Assembly (NCBI GenBank): GCA_963788115.1
Contig: CAWBFD010000004.1
Coordinates: forward strand, 2,108,001 to 2,172,000
Length of the DNA stretch: 64,000 nt
DNA from: CAWBFD01 sp963788115
Lineage (GTDB): Bacteria; Actinomycetota; Thermoleophilia; Solirubrobacterales; 70-9
Direction: 5' to 3'
Positions 1-9,133 of the stretch are shown one piece after another; the first letter of the stretch is position 1; every line of letters begins with the position of its first letter. The translations under genes and the position numbers were made by a program. A model generated the notes under the pieces. The model ran no database searches. It was given only the letters and a program-made list of their open reading frames with translations, and was not told the DNA's origin.

Positions 1-1200
1 GACCTCTTCCGACAGCCACGCGCAGTCATCGCTCTCGCGATCGGTGGTGCAGTGCTGGCTGCCGCCCCGGCGGCACCGGCGGCCGAGCCGTCGACGACGA
101 GAAGCGTCGCCGCGAGCGCCCCCGCCGCCTTCCCGATGGCGATGGACTCGGGAACGCGGTTCGTACGCGAGCGCGCCCAGGCCCGGCGCGACATCTCGCG
201 GGCGGAGGCCGAACTGTCGGGCGCGACGGAACGCCAGCAAGGGATCCAGGCTCAGGTCGACACGCTGAGCGCCGAGATGGCGCGCCTCGACGTCGAGGCG
301 CAAGCGGCGAGCGCGCAGGTGGCCGCGGCGCAGCTACGCGTCGCCGCCCTCGCGGCGACCGCCTACAAGCAAGCCGGTGGCGGCCAGATCGACGCGGCGA
401 TCGAAGCGGCGCGTTCGGCCGAAGACATGCTCGACCTCTCCTGGAGCATGCGCATCATCGAAGGCTCGGGCGACTACGCGCTCGACGTTTTCCTGTGGCA
501 CGACACGATGCACAACGGGATCGTCGAAGATCTGGCCGCGGTGACACAACAACGCGCGGACGCGCAGGATGATCTCGACGCCGCGATCGCGCACGAAGCC
601 GACATGCGCGAGCTTCGCGACAGTGCTCGGGCGCGGCTCGCGGCCGCGCAGGACGGGATCGCGAGCTTCCATCGCGCGGCTCGCACGGCCGGGAGCCCGA
701 TTCTCGGTCCCAGCCTCCTGTCGGCCGGCGACCTGGCCGCGTTCGTGCGGGCTCGAGGCGGAACCCCGCAACTCTCCGTGTCGCTCGAAGCACTCGCCCA
801 GATCTACATCGAGGAGAGCGCGGCCGTCGGCGTACGCGGCGATGTCGCGTGGGCCCAGTCGATCCTCGAAACCGGCTGGTTCGAGTTCGCGAACAGCATG
901 GTCGACCCCGAAAACAACAACTTCGCCGGCGTGGGCGCGTGCGACACCTGCAAGGGCGGTTTCAGCTTCCCGGACGCGCGGTCTGGCGTTCGGGCCCAGA
1001 TGCAGCTCCTGCGGGTGTACGTCGACGACGGCGTGGGGCGGGATTCGCTCGGCAACTCGCTGTTGCTGCCCGGAACCCTCAGGCTCTCCTTCCGCGGCGA
1101 CGTGCAGTCGTGGTGGGATCTCACGGGCACCTGGGCCACGGCCAACACCTACGGCAACCGCGTCTACGACCTCTACAACCGCATGGTTGCCGCCAGCTAG
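1..1200 (+). CDS. Secreted coiled-coil glucosaminidase-like cell-wall protein (5' partial)
   Basis: Probable exported peptidoglycan hydrolase. The reading frame is open to base 1 and encodes DLFRQPRAVIALAIGG then VLAAAPAAPAA, the core and cleavage region of a signal peptide. The real start therefore lies just outside the window, and the GTG at 52 would remove the peptide. An Ala/Glu-rich coiled coil follows to about residue 240. The C-terminal part resembles glucosaminidase (GH73-like) domains: AWAQSILETGWF holds a candidate catalytic Glu, followed by NNNFAGVGACD. Two Cys in GACDTCKGG may pair. The next gene is a close paralogue, so this is a tandem duplication. The enzymatic activity is inferred. 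Confidence 0.75.
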   Translation, partial: DLFRQPRAVIALAIGGAVLAAAPAAPAAEPSTTRSVAASAPAAFPMAMDSGTRFVRERAQARRDISRAEAELSGATERQQGIQAQVDTLSAEMARLDVEAQAASAQVAAAQLRVAALAATAYKQAGGGQIDAAIEAARSAEDMLDLSWSMRIIEGSGDYALDVFLWHDTMHNGIVEDLAAVTQQRADAQDDLDAAIAHEADMRELRDSARARLAAAQDGIASFHRAARTAGSPILGPSLLSAGDLAAFVRARGGTPQLSVSLEALAQIYIEESAAVGVRGDVAWAQSILETGWFEFANSMVDPENNNFAGVGACDTCKGGFSFPDARSGVRAQMQLLRVYVDDGVGRDSLGNSLLLPGTLRLSFRGDVQSWWDLTGTWATANTYGNRVYDLYNRMVAAS

Positions 1201-1206
1201 CCGGAG

Positions 1207-1232
1207 CCCGGCCCGCTCGATCGAGGGCCGGG
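1207..1232 (+). terminator. GC-rich inverted repeat between the tandem paralogues
   Basis: CCCGGCCC at 1207-1214 pairs perfectly with GGGCCGGG at 1225-1232. The loop contains TCGATCGA. There is no T tract, so this is at best a weak terminator or RNA-stability hairpin. Confidence 0.3.
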
Positions 1233-1254
1233 ATGCTGAAGATCCCGGCGGTTT

Positions 1255-2607
1255 GTGCCGAGAGTCACAGTGATGACGGGTAGGGGAGCGCGCCGCCGCG
1301 CGCCGGTGGTGCTCATGGGACTGGTGACCATGCTCGCCCTCGTCGCGCCCGCCGCCGCGCAGACGGCCGACCCCGCGCCCGATACGACGTCACCCGCGCC
1401 GATCCCGCCCGAGACGGCACCGCCGACCACGGCGCCGCCGGGTGCGCCCGCGCCGGCTCCCGCGCCTGCGCCCAGCGTCCCACCACCTGAGCCGTTCCGG
1501 CTGCCGATGGACGCGGGTCCGCGCTACAAGGCACAGGCCGCGCAAGCGAAGCTCGACATCGCCGCGCTCGAGCCGGAACTCGCAACCGCGATCGCGCAAC
1601 GCGACCAGCTCCAAGCGCGGTGGGACGCGCTGACCGCGCAGCTCGCGCAGCTTGATGTCGCACGGCGCCGCACGAGCGTCGAGCTCGACGCCGCGCGCGT
1701 GCGCCTCGGCGCGAGCGCCGCGAAGGCGTACGTTCAGCGCGGGGGCGGGCGGCTCGACGCCGCGCTCGACGCGATGGCGAGTGCCGACGACGCGATGGAC
1801 ATCGGCCGCGACCTCCATCTCCTCACCGCGTACGGCGACTACGAGATCGACCACTTCACGCGTCTCGAAGCCGAAGTGAAAGCGATCGATCGCGAGCTGC
1901 TCGACGTCGCGGATGAGCGCGTTGAGGTGAAGGAGCAACTCGAAGCGGCGACCACTCTCGTGAACGACATGTACGCACGCCTCGCCAACGCTCACCAGCG
2001 CCTCACCGAGGCCGAGACCGGACTGGCGCGCTTCCACGAGCTGGCGACGACCGCGGGAAGCCCGATCCTCGGGCCGAACCGCTTGACGGCGCAACAGCTC
2101 GCTGACTTCGTGCGGGCATCGGGGCAAGCGCCCAACATCACGGTGTCGATCGACGAGCTCGCGCAGCTCTACATCGAGGAGAGCGAGAAGGTCGGCGTGC
2201 GCGGCGACGTCGCATGGGCGCAGTCGATCCTCGAGACCGGCACCTTCGGCTTCCAGGGCAGCATGGTCGAACCCGAAGACAACAACTTCGCCGGCATCGG
2301 CGCCTGCGACTCCTGCACGCGGGGCTTCCGGTTCGCCGACGCCAGGCTCGGCGTTCGGGCGCAGATGCAGTTGCTGCGCGTTTACGTCGACCCCGACGTG
2401 ACCGAGACCTCGCTCCCTGATCCACTGCTGCTCCCACGCACCCTGCGGCTCGGCTTCCGCGGCGAGGTCCAATCGTGGTGGGACCTCACCGGTACGTGGG
2501 CCACCGCGTACGACTACGGCATCCGCGTCTACGACCTCTACCAGCGGATCGTCGGCGAGACGCAGCCCATCGTGCCTCCGGTCGAGCCGCCGCCCGCGGC
2601 GCCCTGA
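1255..2607 (+). CDS. Secreted coiled-coil glucosaminidase-like protein, paralogue of the preceding gene
   Basis: Same architecture as the gene at 1-1200. An N-terminal hydrophobic segment (VVLMGLVTMLALVAPAAAQ) is a signal peptide. A Pro/Ala-rich linker of about 40 residues follows, then a coiled coil (about residues 95-275), then the glucosaminidase-like domain with AWAQSILETGTF and NNNFAGIGACDSC. The linker is longer than in the first copy, and a proline-rich tail (VPPVEPPPAAP) is extra. Starts at GTG 1255, GTG 1270 or ATG 1273 are all possible. Coiled coil plus hydrolase recalls PcsB/RipA-type wall hydrolases, whose coiled coil is known to control activity. That parallel is inference. Confidence 0.75.
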   Translation: MPRVTVMTGRGARRRAPVVLMGLVTMLALVAPAAAQTADPAPDTTSPAPIPPETAPPTTAPPGAPAPAPAPAPSVPPPEPFRLPMDAGPRYKAQAAQAKLDIAALEPELATAIAQRDQLQARWDALTAQLAQLDVARRRTSVELDAARVRLGASAAKAYVQRGGGRLDAALDAMASADDAMDIGRDLHLLTAYGDYEIDHFTRLEAEVKAIDRELLDVADERVEVKEQLEAATTLVNDMYARLANAHQRLTEAETGLARFHELATTAGSPILGPNRLTAQQLADFVRASGQAPNITVSIDELAQLYIEESEKVGVRGDVAWAQSILETGTFGFQGSMVEPEDNNFAGIGACDSCTRGFRFADARLGVRAQMQLLRVYVDPDVTETSLPDPLLLPRTLRLGFRGEVQSWWDLTGTWATAYDYGIRVYDLYQRIVGETQPIVPPVEPPPAAP

Positions 2608-2618
2608 GTCGTCGCGAG

Positions 2619-3839
2619 CTACGAAGCGGCTCGTCGCAGCGCGGTCGCCAGGGTGCCACGCCGGCCGATCGCGATGCCGTCGAGGCCGAGCCAGGAACGG
2701 AGCGCGTCGAGCTCGGCTGCGGCCGCGTCGGCCACGTTGGCGCTGCTCACGGCCGATTCGCCGTGGGCGGCGCGGACCAACAACCGCGATGTTCTCCTGT
2801 CGGCTTTCAGGTCGAACCGCCCGACGATTTCGTCGCCGAGCAGCAGCGGCAACACGTAGTAGCCGTACTGCCGTTGCGGCTCCGGAACGTATACCTCGAT
2901 GCGGTAGTCGAAGGCGAACAAGCGGCTGGTACGCGCCCGTTCCCAGATCAGCGAGTCGAACGGTGACAGGAGCGTGGCGCTCTCGCGGCGCGGCCGGTGG
3001 GGACGCGCGCCCGGAAGTGTGTACGCCTGATCGCGCCAGCCTTGGACGGTGACGGGCACGAGCTCGCCGAGGTCCACCAGTTCGGCGACGCGGGGCTTCG
3101 CGTGCTTGGTGTTGAGGACGTAGTAGCTGGCGAGGTCCGACATCGTGGCGACGCCAAGTGCACGGGCGGCAACGAGCAAGAGTGCGCGGTGCGCTTCCTC
3201 GCGGGTCGGCGTCGGTGCTCGCAAGACCGAATCCGGAAGCACGCGCTCGGGGAGGTCGTAGACGCGCTCGAACCCCGCAGTCCGCCAGGCCGCAACCTCG
3301 CCGCGTGCAAACATCATCTCCAGTGCGACGCGGCCATGGCTGCGACGATCCCACCATTCGCCGTCGCGGCGGCGCGGGTCCGTGAGTTGCCCGGCCGTGA
3401 GCGCGCCGCGTTCGCTGATTTCGCGCCGGATCGCATCGACGTACGACTTGTTCGCGCGCCACCACTCCGCGCGCCGTTTCGCGACGAGCGGACGCTCGCC
3501 ATAAGGGCCGGCAAGGTCCATGCGCCACCGGAAGTGCGGTTGTTGCCCGACCGGCATGATCGACGCGGCATGACCCCAGTATTCGAACCATTCACCGCCG
3601 GGTCCGGTCATGTTCTGCAGATGCGTGATGTCGTAGCCGCCGAGCCGGCTGAAGGGCACGAGGAACTGCGTGCGCGTGACGACGTTGATCGCGTCGAGCT
3701 GTACCTGCCCGATCGTGTCGATCATCGACCGAAGGTGTGTGCGTCCGACGTTCCCCTTCGGCCGCGGCTTCGCAAGCCCTTGCGCGTCGATCGCGAGCCA
3801 CCGCGCCTGTTCGTTGGAGAGATGAGCGGCCGGGCGCAT
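2619..3839 (-). CDS. Winged-helix DNA glycosylase family protein (AlkZ/YcaQ-like)
   Basis: About 406 aa. The stretch GQVQLDAINVVTRTQ contains the Q-x-D element typical of AlkZ/YcaQ glycosylases, which excise bulky or cross-linked bases. FEYWGHAASIMP and WWDRRSHGR are further family-like segments, and the C-terminal half has the expected winged-helix length. I place the start at ATG 3839 (MRPAAHLSNEQ), because an earlier in-frame ATG at 3884 would overlap the divergent flavin reductase. Role: repair of DNA base or cross-link damage in the cytoplasm, inferred from family. Confidence 0.7.
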   Translation of the reverse strand: MRPAAHLSNEQARWLAIDAQGLAKPRPKGNVGRTHLRSMIDTIGQVQLDAINVVTRTQFLVPFSRLGGYDITHLQNMTGPGGEWFEYWGHAASIMPVGQQPHFRWRMDLAGPYGERPLVAKRRAEWWRANKSYVDAIRREISERGALTAGQLTDPRRRDGEWWDRRSHGRVALEMMFARGEVAAWRTAGFERVYDLPERVLPDSVLRAPTPTREEAHRALLLVAARALGVATMSDLASYYVLNTKHAKPRVAELVDLGELVPVTVQGWRDQAYTLPGARPHRPRRESATLLSPFDSLIWERARTSRLFAFDYRIEVYVPEPQRQYGYYVLPLLLGDEIVGRFDLKADRRTSRLLVRAAHGESAVSSANVADAAAAELDALRSWLGLDGIAIGRRGTLATALRRAAS

Positions 3840-3861
3840 CGGCGGATCGTACGCTGGCGCG

Positions 3862-4410
3862 ATGCCGGTCAAAGAAGGACCCATCCCGCCGTTCCCCGAT
3901 GGTGCCGTCCCGGACGAGTACGACCGCTTGCGGCGCCGCGTGTTGTGGACGATGCCGTCGGGCCTCTATGTCGTTGGCTCCACCGACAAGGGTGAGCGCC
4001 GCAACGGCATGACGCTCAACTGGGCTACGCAGGTGTCGTTCGACCCGAAGCTGCTCGGCATCGGCGTCGAGAAGGAAGCGTTCACACACGAGCTCATCAC
4101 CGCCGGCGGCGTGTTCTCGTTGAACATCATCGGCCGGGAAGACCGCGCCATCGTCCGCAAGTTCACCAAGCCCGTCGAGGTCGACCTCGCCGCACGCACC
4201 CTCAACGAGTTCCCGTACTTCGACGCCCCTGCCACCGGTGCGCCGGTGCTCGCTCAATCAGTCGCGTACGTCGAATGCGAGGTGCGCCAAGCCGTCGAGG
4301 TCGGCAGCCACACGCTGTTCCTCGGTGAGATCGCGAACGCCGCGTTTCTCAAGGCCGAAGACACCGAAGTCCTCCGCATGGAAGACACGAGGATGAACTA
4401 CGGCGGCTGA
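3862..4410 (+). CDS. Flavin reductase family protein
   Basis: 182 aa. It matches the FMN-binding split-barrel flavin reductase fold: LRRRVLWTMPSGLYVVGS at the N terminus, then NGMTLNWATQVSFDPKLLGIGV and GGVFSLNIIGR, the usual flavin-contact segments. Such proteins reduce FMN/FAD with NAD(P)H for a partner monooxygenase, or act alone. No partner monooxygenase is adjacent. It is divergent from the AlkZ-like gene with only 22 bp between starts, so the two promoters must overlap. Confidence 0.75.
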   Translation: MPVKEGPIPPFPDGAVPDEYDRLRRRVLWTMPSGLYVVGSTDKGERRNGMTLNWATQVSFDPKLLGIGVEKEAFTHELITAGGVFSLNIIGREDRAIVRKFTKPVEVDLAARTLNEFPYFDAPATGAPVLAQSVAYVECEVRQAVEVGSHTLFLGEIANAAFLKAEDTEVLRMEDTRMNYGG

Positions 4411-4417
4411 CTCGGTG

Positions 4418-4630
4418 TCACGCAGGTTCGCTCATGTGCGCTGACACCGGCGCACTTCGGCCACGATCCGCAGCGTCTGCAGCGACTTCGGCAACGTGGC
4501 GCGGCCAATCCGGCGTCAAGCGCCCGTACGTGCGGAGCAGCACCCTGCCGCGGACCCTCGTCAGCGGCGAACGGTTGGGCTTGGGAGGGACGACGATCGG
4601 ACGGCGGGCGGGGAGAGTGGCTGTGCTCAT
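4418..4630 (-). CDS. Small basic hypothetical protein
   Basis: 70 aa, starting MSTATLPARRPIVVPPKP. The third codon positions are mostly G or C, as in real genes here. It fills the only gap between the flavin reductase and the prenyltransferase. I recognise no family. The reading frame continues upstream of the ATG, so the start is uncertain. A palindrome 35 bp upstream (4665-4681) could be its operator, which is the main reason to list it. It may be a chance frame. Confidence 0.35.
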   Translation of the reverse strand: MSTATLPARRPIVVPPKPNRSPLTRVRGRVLLRTYGRLTPDWPRHVAEVAADAADRGRSAPVSAHMSEPA

Positions 4631-4664
4631 GGATCGATCCTGCGCCCGAGTCACCGCATCCACC

Positions 4665-4681
4665 TGAGTAACCGGTACTCA
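4665..4681. promoter_or_regulatory. Candidate operator palindrome
   Basis: TGAGTA and TACTCA arms flank ACCGG. The site lies between the divergent small gene (start 4630) and the prenyltransferase (start 4747). The regulator is unknown. Confidence 0.35.
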
Positions 4682-4746
4682 CTTTCTCGCCTGTGTCCTC
4701 TTCGGCGTTCGAAGCCCCGGGTCTCGAGGCCTTCTAGGCTCCGGGT

Positions 4747-5766
4747 ATGGCGACGACTGCCCCTGGGTCCAAGCGGGCGAGCCTGACGCGCAACTGGCGC
4801 TATGTGCTCGCCACGACCAATCCGCCGAAGGGGCGGATGGATCCCGTCTCGAAGTGGCTCTACCTGACCCGGGCCGGCGTCCTCCCGATGACGTTGGTCT
4901 CGGCCGCGGTCGCGGGCCTGCTCGCGGTGTACCGCAACGCCGACGTCACCTGGGGTTGGTTCGCGCTCTCGGCGCTCGGGCTCGTGCTCGCGCACATGGC
5001 CAACAACCTGATGAACGACCTGTTCGACCTCGAGGTCGGGACCGACACCGAGGAGTACCCGCGCAACCTCTACTCGCCCCACCCCGTGCTCGCGGGCGTC
5101 GTGACGCGCCGCCAGCTCGCGACGTACGCGCTCATCGTCAACGCGATGTGCCTGGCGATCATGATCGTGCTCACGGTCGCGCGCGGCTGGGCGATCGTCG
5201 GATTCGCGCTCGGCGGCTTCTTGCTGTCGGCCGCGTACACGGCGCCCCCGCTGCGGCTGAAGAAGCACGGTCTCGGTGAGCCGACGGTCCTCGTCGTGTG
5301 GGGGCCGCTCATGGTCGGCGGCACCTACTACGCCGCCACCGGCGAGATCCCCGGTGCGATCATCCTCGCGTCGCTGCCGTACGCGCTGCTCTGCACCACC
5401 GTGTTGATGGGCAAGCACATCGACAAGATCCCGTGGGACGGCCCCGACGGCACGCACACGTTGCCCGTGCTGCTCGGCGAGGCGCGCGCCCGCGCCGTCA
5501 CCAAGGCGATGTTCGTCGGCTTCTACGTGTCGATCGTCGCCCTCGTGATCGCCCAGATCCTTCCGGTCGCGTCACTGCTGGTGTTCGGCTCGCTGCCCAT
5601 CCTGGTGAAGGCCTGGAAGGCGTACTCCGAGCCCAAGCCGGCCGAGTCCCCCGTTCCGAATCCCGTGTGGCCGTTGTGGTTCGCGCCCGCGTCATTCCTC
5701 GTCACGCGGCGCGCGGGCAGCCTCTTCGTCCTCGGACTGATCATCGGCGCGATCGTCGGTTGGTGA
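4747..5766 (+). CDS. UbiA-family prenyltransferase
   Basis: 339 aa integral membrane protein with about eight hydrophobic segments. The first Asp-rich motif is NNLMNDLFDLEVGTD (NDxxD type), which binds prenyl diphosphate through Mg2+. A second conserved region is KIPWDGPDGTHTLPVLLGE. The family moves a prenyl chain onto an aromatic acceptor, as in menaquinone, ubiquinone or haem A synthesis. Nothing nearby shows the acceptor. The EamA transporter follows after 9 bp and is probably co-transcribed. Confidence 0.85.
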   Translation: MATTAPGSKRASLTRNWRYVLATTNPPKGRMDPVSKWLYLTRAGVLPMTLVSAAVAGLLAVYRNADVTWGWFALSALGLVLAHMANNLMNDLFDLEVGTDTEEYPRNLYSPHPVLAGVVTRRQLATYALIVNAMCLAIMIVLTVARGWAIVGFALGGFLLSAAYTAPPLRLKKHGLGEPTVLVVWGPLMVGGTYYAATGEIPGAIILASLPYALLCTTVLMGKHIDKIPWDGPDGTHTLPVLLGEARARAVTKAMFVGFYVSIVALVIAQILPVASLLVFGSLPILVKAWKAYSEPKPAESPVPNPVWPLWFAPASFLVTRRAGSLFVLGLIIGAIVGW

Positions 5767-5775
5767 GCGCCGGCT

Positions 5776-6690
5776 ATGCCCGGCGTCCGCTCCCGCCGGT
5801 CGGGAGCCGTCGACCTCGGACTCGCCTTTGCCGGCGCGTTCGCGTTCGGCTGCACGATCCTCTTCAGCCGGGCAGTCGCGCGCGACGGCCTCGCGCCGAG
5901 CGTCGCGCTCGGGATCCGGTTCGCATGCGCGGGTCTGATCCTCCTGGGCGTCCTCGCGCTGATGCGGCGCCCGCTGCTCCCCCCGCCCGGCGAGCGCGTC
6001 GCCGCAATCGGGCTCGGCCTCGTCCTCTATTCCGTCGAGTCGACACTGTTCTATCTCGGCCTCGAACGCGGCACGGCCGCCGCCGTCGCGCTCATCTTCT
6101 ACGCGTACCCCGCAGTCGTCGCGCTCGCCGAGGTCGTGCTCGGCCAAGCCCGTTTCCAGGCCCGCACGCTCGTCGCGCTCCTCCTCGCGATCGTGGGCAG
6201 CGCCATCGTCGCCGTCGGCGGCGGCGACGTCGCGATCACCACCGCCGGCGTGCTGTGTGTCGTCGGTTCGATCCTCGTGTTCTCGACGTATGTGCTCGTG
6301 AGCGATCGTGTCCTCGTGCGCACCGACTCGCTCACGGCGGCGACGTGGACCGCGCTCGGCGCTGCGGTCGGCGTGACCTTCGGTGGCCTCCTCCGCGGCA
6401 ACCTCGAAGCGCCCGACGCCTCGACGCTGGCCGCACTGCTCGCCAACGGCGTGGCCACGGCGATCGCGTTCACCCTCTTCTTCGTCGTGCTCGGCCGCAT
6501 CGGCGCGACCCGCACCGCCATCGTCATGGCGATGGAGGCCGTGACCGGGATCGTGCTCAGCGCGATCTTCCTCGACGAGTCGATCCGGGCCGTCGTCGTG
6601 GTCGGCGGGATCGCGATCCTGAGCGGGGCCACCCTCGCCGCCCTTGCCCAACCCGCGGTGACCCATGAGGAAGAACTCACGGGGCCCTGA
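5776..6690 (+). CDS. EamA/DMT-family transporter
   Basis: 304 aa, almost entirely hydrophobic. About ten membrane helices form two repeated five-helix halves, typical of drug/metabolite transporters (EamA domain). The first half contains FAFGCTILFSRAVARDG, and the second has FALFFVV-type helices ending in GGIAILSGATLAAL. The substrate cannot be read from sequence. It lies 9 bp after the prenyltransferase gene. Confidence 0.85.
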   Translation: MPGVRSRRSGAVDLGLAFAGAFAFGCTILFSRAVARDGLAPSVALGIRFACAGLILLGVLALMRRPLLPPPGERVAAIGLGLVLYSVESTLFYLGLERGTAAAVALIFYAYPAVVALAEVVLGQARFQARTLVALLLAIVGSAIVAVGGGDVAITTAGVLCVVGSILVFSTYVLVSDRVLVRTDSLTAATWTALGAAVGVTFGGLLRGNLEAPDASTLAALLANGVATAIAFTLFFVVLGRIGATRTAIVMAMEAVTGIVLSAIFLDESIRAVVVVGGIAILSGATLAALAQPAVTHEEELTGP

Positions 6691-6753
6691 CGATCTGGGC
6701 GATTCGTCGCGGGGCCCTGCCCAACGGCCCCCGCGCTCGCTACCGTTCGGGTC

Positions 6754-8386
6754 ATGACGACCCTGAGCACGATGCAGGACTTTCCGCTCACGATCACGTC
6801 GATCCTGCGGCACGGGCGGAAGGTCTACGGAACGAGCGAGTGCGTCACGTGGACCGATGCGGGGCCGCGGCGCGCCGAATTTCGCGGAAGTCGCCGACAA
6901 CGCGGATCGCCTCGCGGCCGCGCTCACGAGACTGGGTGTGCAGCCCGGTGATCGCGTCGCCACGTTCTGCTGGAACACGCAGGAGCACCTCGAGGCGTAC
7001 TTCGCGATCCCGTGCATGGGCGCGGTGCTGCACACGTTGAACATCCGCCTGTTCCCCGAGCAGCTCGCGTACGTGATCAACCACGGCGAAGACAAGATCG
7101 TCATCCTCGACGACTCGCTGATCCCGTTGCTCGCGCGCGTCGTCGACGAGCTACAGACGGTAGAGAAGTTCGTCGTGATCGGCGCCGGAGACGCATCCGC
7201 GCTCGGCGACCGCGAGATCCTGCGCTACCACGACCTCATCGGTGCCGAGGAGCCCGGCTTCGAGTACCCGGAACTCGACGAACGGGCGGCCGCGGCCATG
7301 TGTTACACGTCGGGTACGACCGGCAATCCCAAGGGCGTCGCGTACTCGCACCGCTCGTCGTACCTGCACTCGCTCGTCGCCACGACGCCCGCCGCGCTCG
7401 GCTTGTCCGAGCGAGAGCGCGTGCTCGTGATCGTCCCACAGTTCCATGCGAACGCATGGGGCATTCCGTACGCGGCGTTCCTGTCCGGCGCTTCGCTCGT
7501 GATGCCCGCGCGCTTCCTGCAGGCTGAACCGCTCACGACGATGATCGCCGCCGAGCGCGTCACCATGTCGGGGGCGGTGCCGACGATCTGGGCCGACATC
7601 CTCCGCTACGGCGACGAGCATGACATCGACTTGTCGTCGCTCTCGACCGTCGTGTGCGGCGGTTCGGCCGTGCCGCGTTCGCTCATGGAGAAATTGCAGG
7701 AGAAGTACGACGTGCGCGTCGTGCAGGGCTGGGGCATGACCGAGACGTCGCCTCTCGCCGCAGTCTCGATCGCGCCCGCATGGATCGAGGACGGCACCAA
7801 GGAAGAGATGGACTGGCGCGCGATGACCGGGCGTGTGATCGCCGGCGTGGAACTGCGCATCGTCGACGATATCGGCGACGCGCTGCCGTGGGACGGCGAG
7901 AGCGTCGGCGAGATCGAAGTGCGCGGACCGTGGATCACCGCGTCGTACTACCGCGACGACACGCCCGAGAAGTTCGACGACGGGTGGTTGCGCACCGGCG
8001 ACGTCGCGTCGGTGAATGCGGCGGGCTTCGTGCAGATCACCGACCGGACCAAAGACATCATCAAGTCGGGCGGGGAATGGATCAGCTCGGTGGAGCTCGA
8101 AAACCACCTCATGGCCCACCCCGACGTCGTCGAGGCCAGCGTGATCGGCGTGCCCGATCCCCGCTGGGACGAACGCCCGCTCGCCTGCGTGGTGAAGAAG
8201 TCGGGATCGAGTGTCACGCCCGAAGATCTCGCCGCGTTCCTCGCCGACCGCGTCGCCAAATGGCAAGTGCCCGAGCGCTTCGCTTTCATCGACGAAGTGC
8301 CGAAGACCTCGGTCGGGAAGTTCGACAAGAAGGTGCTGCGCGCGTCCCACGAGAAGGGCGACCTCGTCGTTGAATCGCTGGATTGA
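6754..8386 (+). CDS. Long/medium-chain fatty acyl-CoA ligase (apparent frameshift)
   Basis: ATP-dependent acyl-CoA synthetase of the ANL superfamily. The start is ATG 6754 (MTTLSTMQDFPLTITSILRHG), which matches the usual N terminus of this family. The frame changes near 6876-6883 in CGCGCCGAATTTCGCGG: one extra base puts FAEVADNADRLAAALTRLG in another frame. The rest is intact: YTSGTTGNPKGVAYSH (P-loop), GWGMTETSP, and KDIIKSGGEWISSVELEN near the C terminus. The corrected length is about 543 aa. It activates fatty acids for beta-oxidation. The NUDIX gene overlaps its end. Confidence 0.85.
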
Positions 8387-9092
8387 GGAACGACGAGCCG
8401 CGGCCGCCGCGGGCGCTCCGAGCGGCGTCGAGGCCGCACCGGCGGCGACCGTGGTGCTGTTGCGCGACGGCGAGTCCGGGTTGGAGGTGCTCCTCGCGCG
8501 CCGCTCGTCGCAGCTCGCGTTCCACGGCGGCGCGTGGGTGTTCCCCGGCGGCCGCATCGATCCCGACGACTATACGGGCGACACGAGCGACCTCGACGCT
8601 GCGGCGCGCCGTGCCGCGGCGCGTGAGGCCAAGGAGGAGGCGGGCGTCGACGTCGACCCCGACACGCTCGTCCACCTCTCCAACTGGACGACACCCGAGA
8701 TATCGCCGAAGCGGTTCGCGACGTGGTTCTTCGCCGGACCTGTCGCGGGCGGAAGCGAGATCGCCGACGGCGGTGAGACCGAAGCGGTGCAGTGGTTCGG
8801 TCCCGACGAAGCACTTGCGGCCCGCGCCGCAGGCGAAATCGAACTCGCGCCCCCGCAGTACGTGACGCTGCTCGAGCTGCGCGACTACGGCACCGTCGCC
8901 GAAGCCCTCGCTGCGATCGCGGCGGCCGACGCGATCGACTTCACGCCCCGGTTCCAGTTCTTCGAGGGTGGCGGTGCGGTCTGCGTGTACACCGAAGACG
9001 TCGCCTTCCACGACCTCGGCCTTCTCGACGCGGAAGGCCCGCGCCATCGTCTGTACCTGCGCGACACCGGTTGGGACTACGTCCGAGACTGA
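8370..9092 (+). CDS. NUDIX hydrolase (CoA/nucleotide type)
   Basis: About 240 aa. The NUDIX box is GGRIDPDD...AAAREAKEEAGVDV, with the inserted loop common in RNUDT19/NUDT7-like proteins, whose substrates include CoA esters. I use TTG 8370 (LNRWIEERRAAA), because the protein is well formed from there and it overlaps the ligase stop by 17 bp. A GTG further in is possible. Cleaving acyl-CoA next to an acyl-CoA ligase would make sense but is inference. Confidence 0.75.
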   Translation: MNRWIEERRAAAAAGAPSGVEAAPAATVVLLRDGESGLEVLLARRSSQLAFHGGAWVFPGGRIDPDDYTGDTSDLDAAARRAAAREAKEEAGVDVDPDTLVHLSNWTTPEISPKRFATWFFAGPVAGGSEIADGGETEAVQWFGPDEALAARAAGEIELAPPQYVTLLELRDYGTVAEALAAIAAADAIDFTPRFQFFEGGGAVCVYTEDVAFHDLGLLDAEGPRHRLYLRDTGWDYVRD

Positions 9093-9133
9093 TGCCGCGG
9101 AGGTTCGATGCGCGTGACTGCCTTGTTGGCGAC

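Noticed and set aside
1390..3591. 733-codon open frame on the minus strand
   Set aside because: It is the antisense of the second glucosaminidase gene, then another frame of the AlkZ-like gene. The Arg/Pro/Ala-rich composition is typical of shadow frames in GC-rich DNA.
5692..7104. 470-codon minus-strand frame opposite the EamA and ligase genes
   Set aside because: Charged, low-complexity antisense of two recognisable genes.
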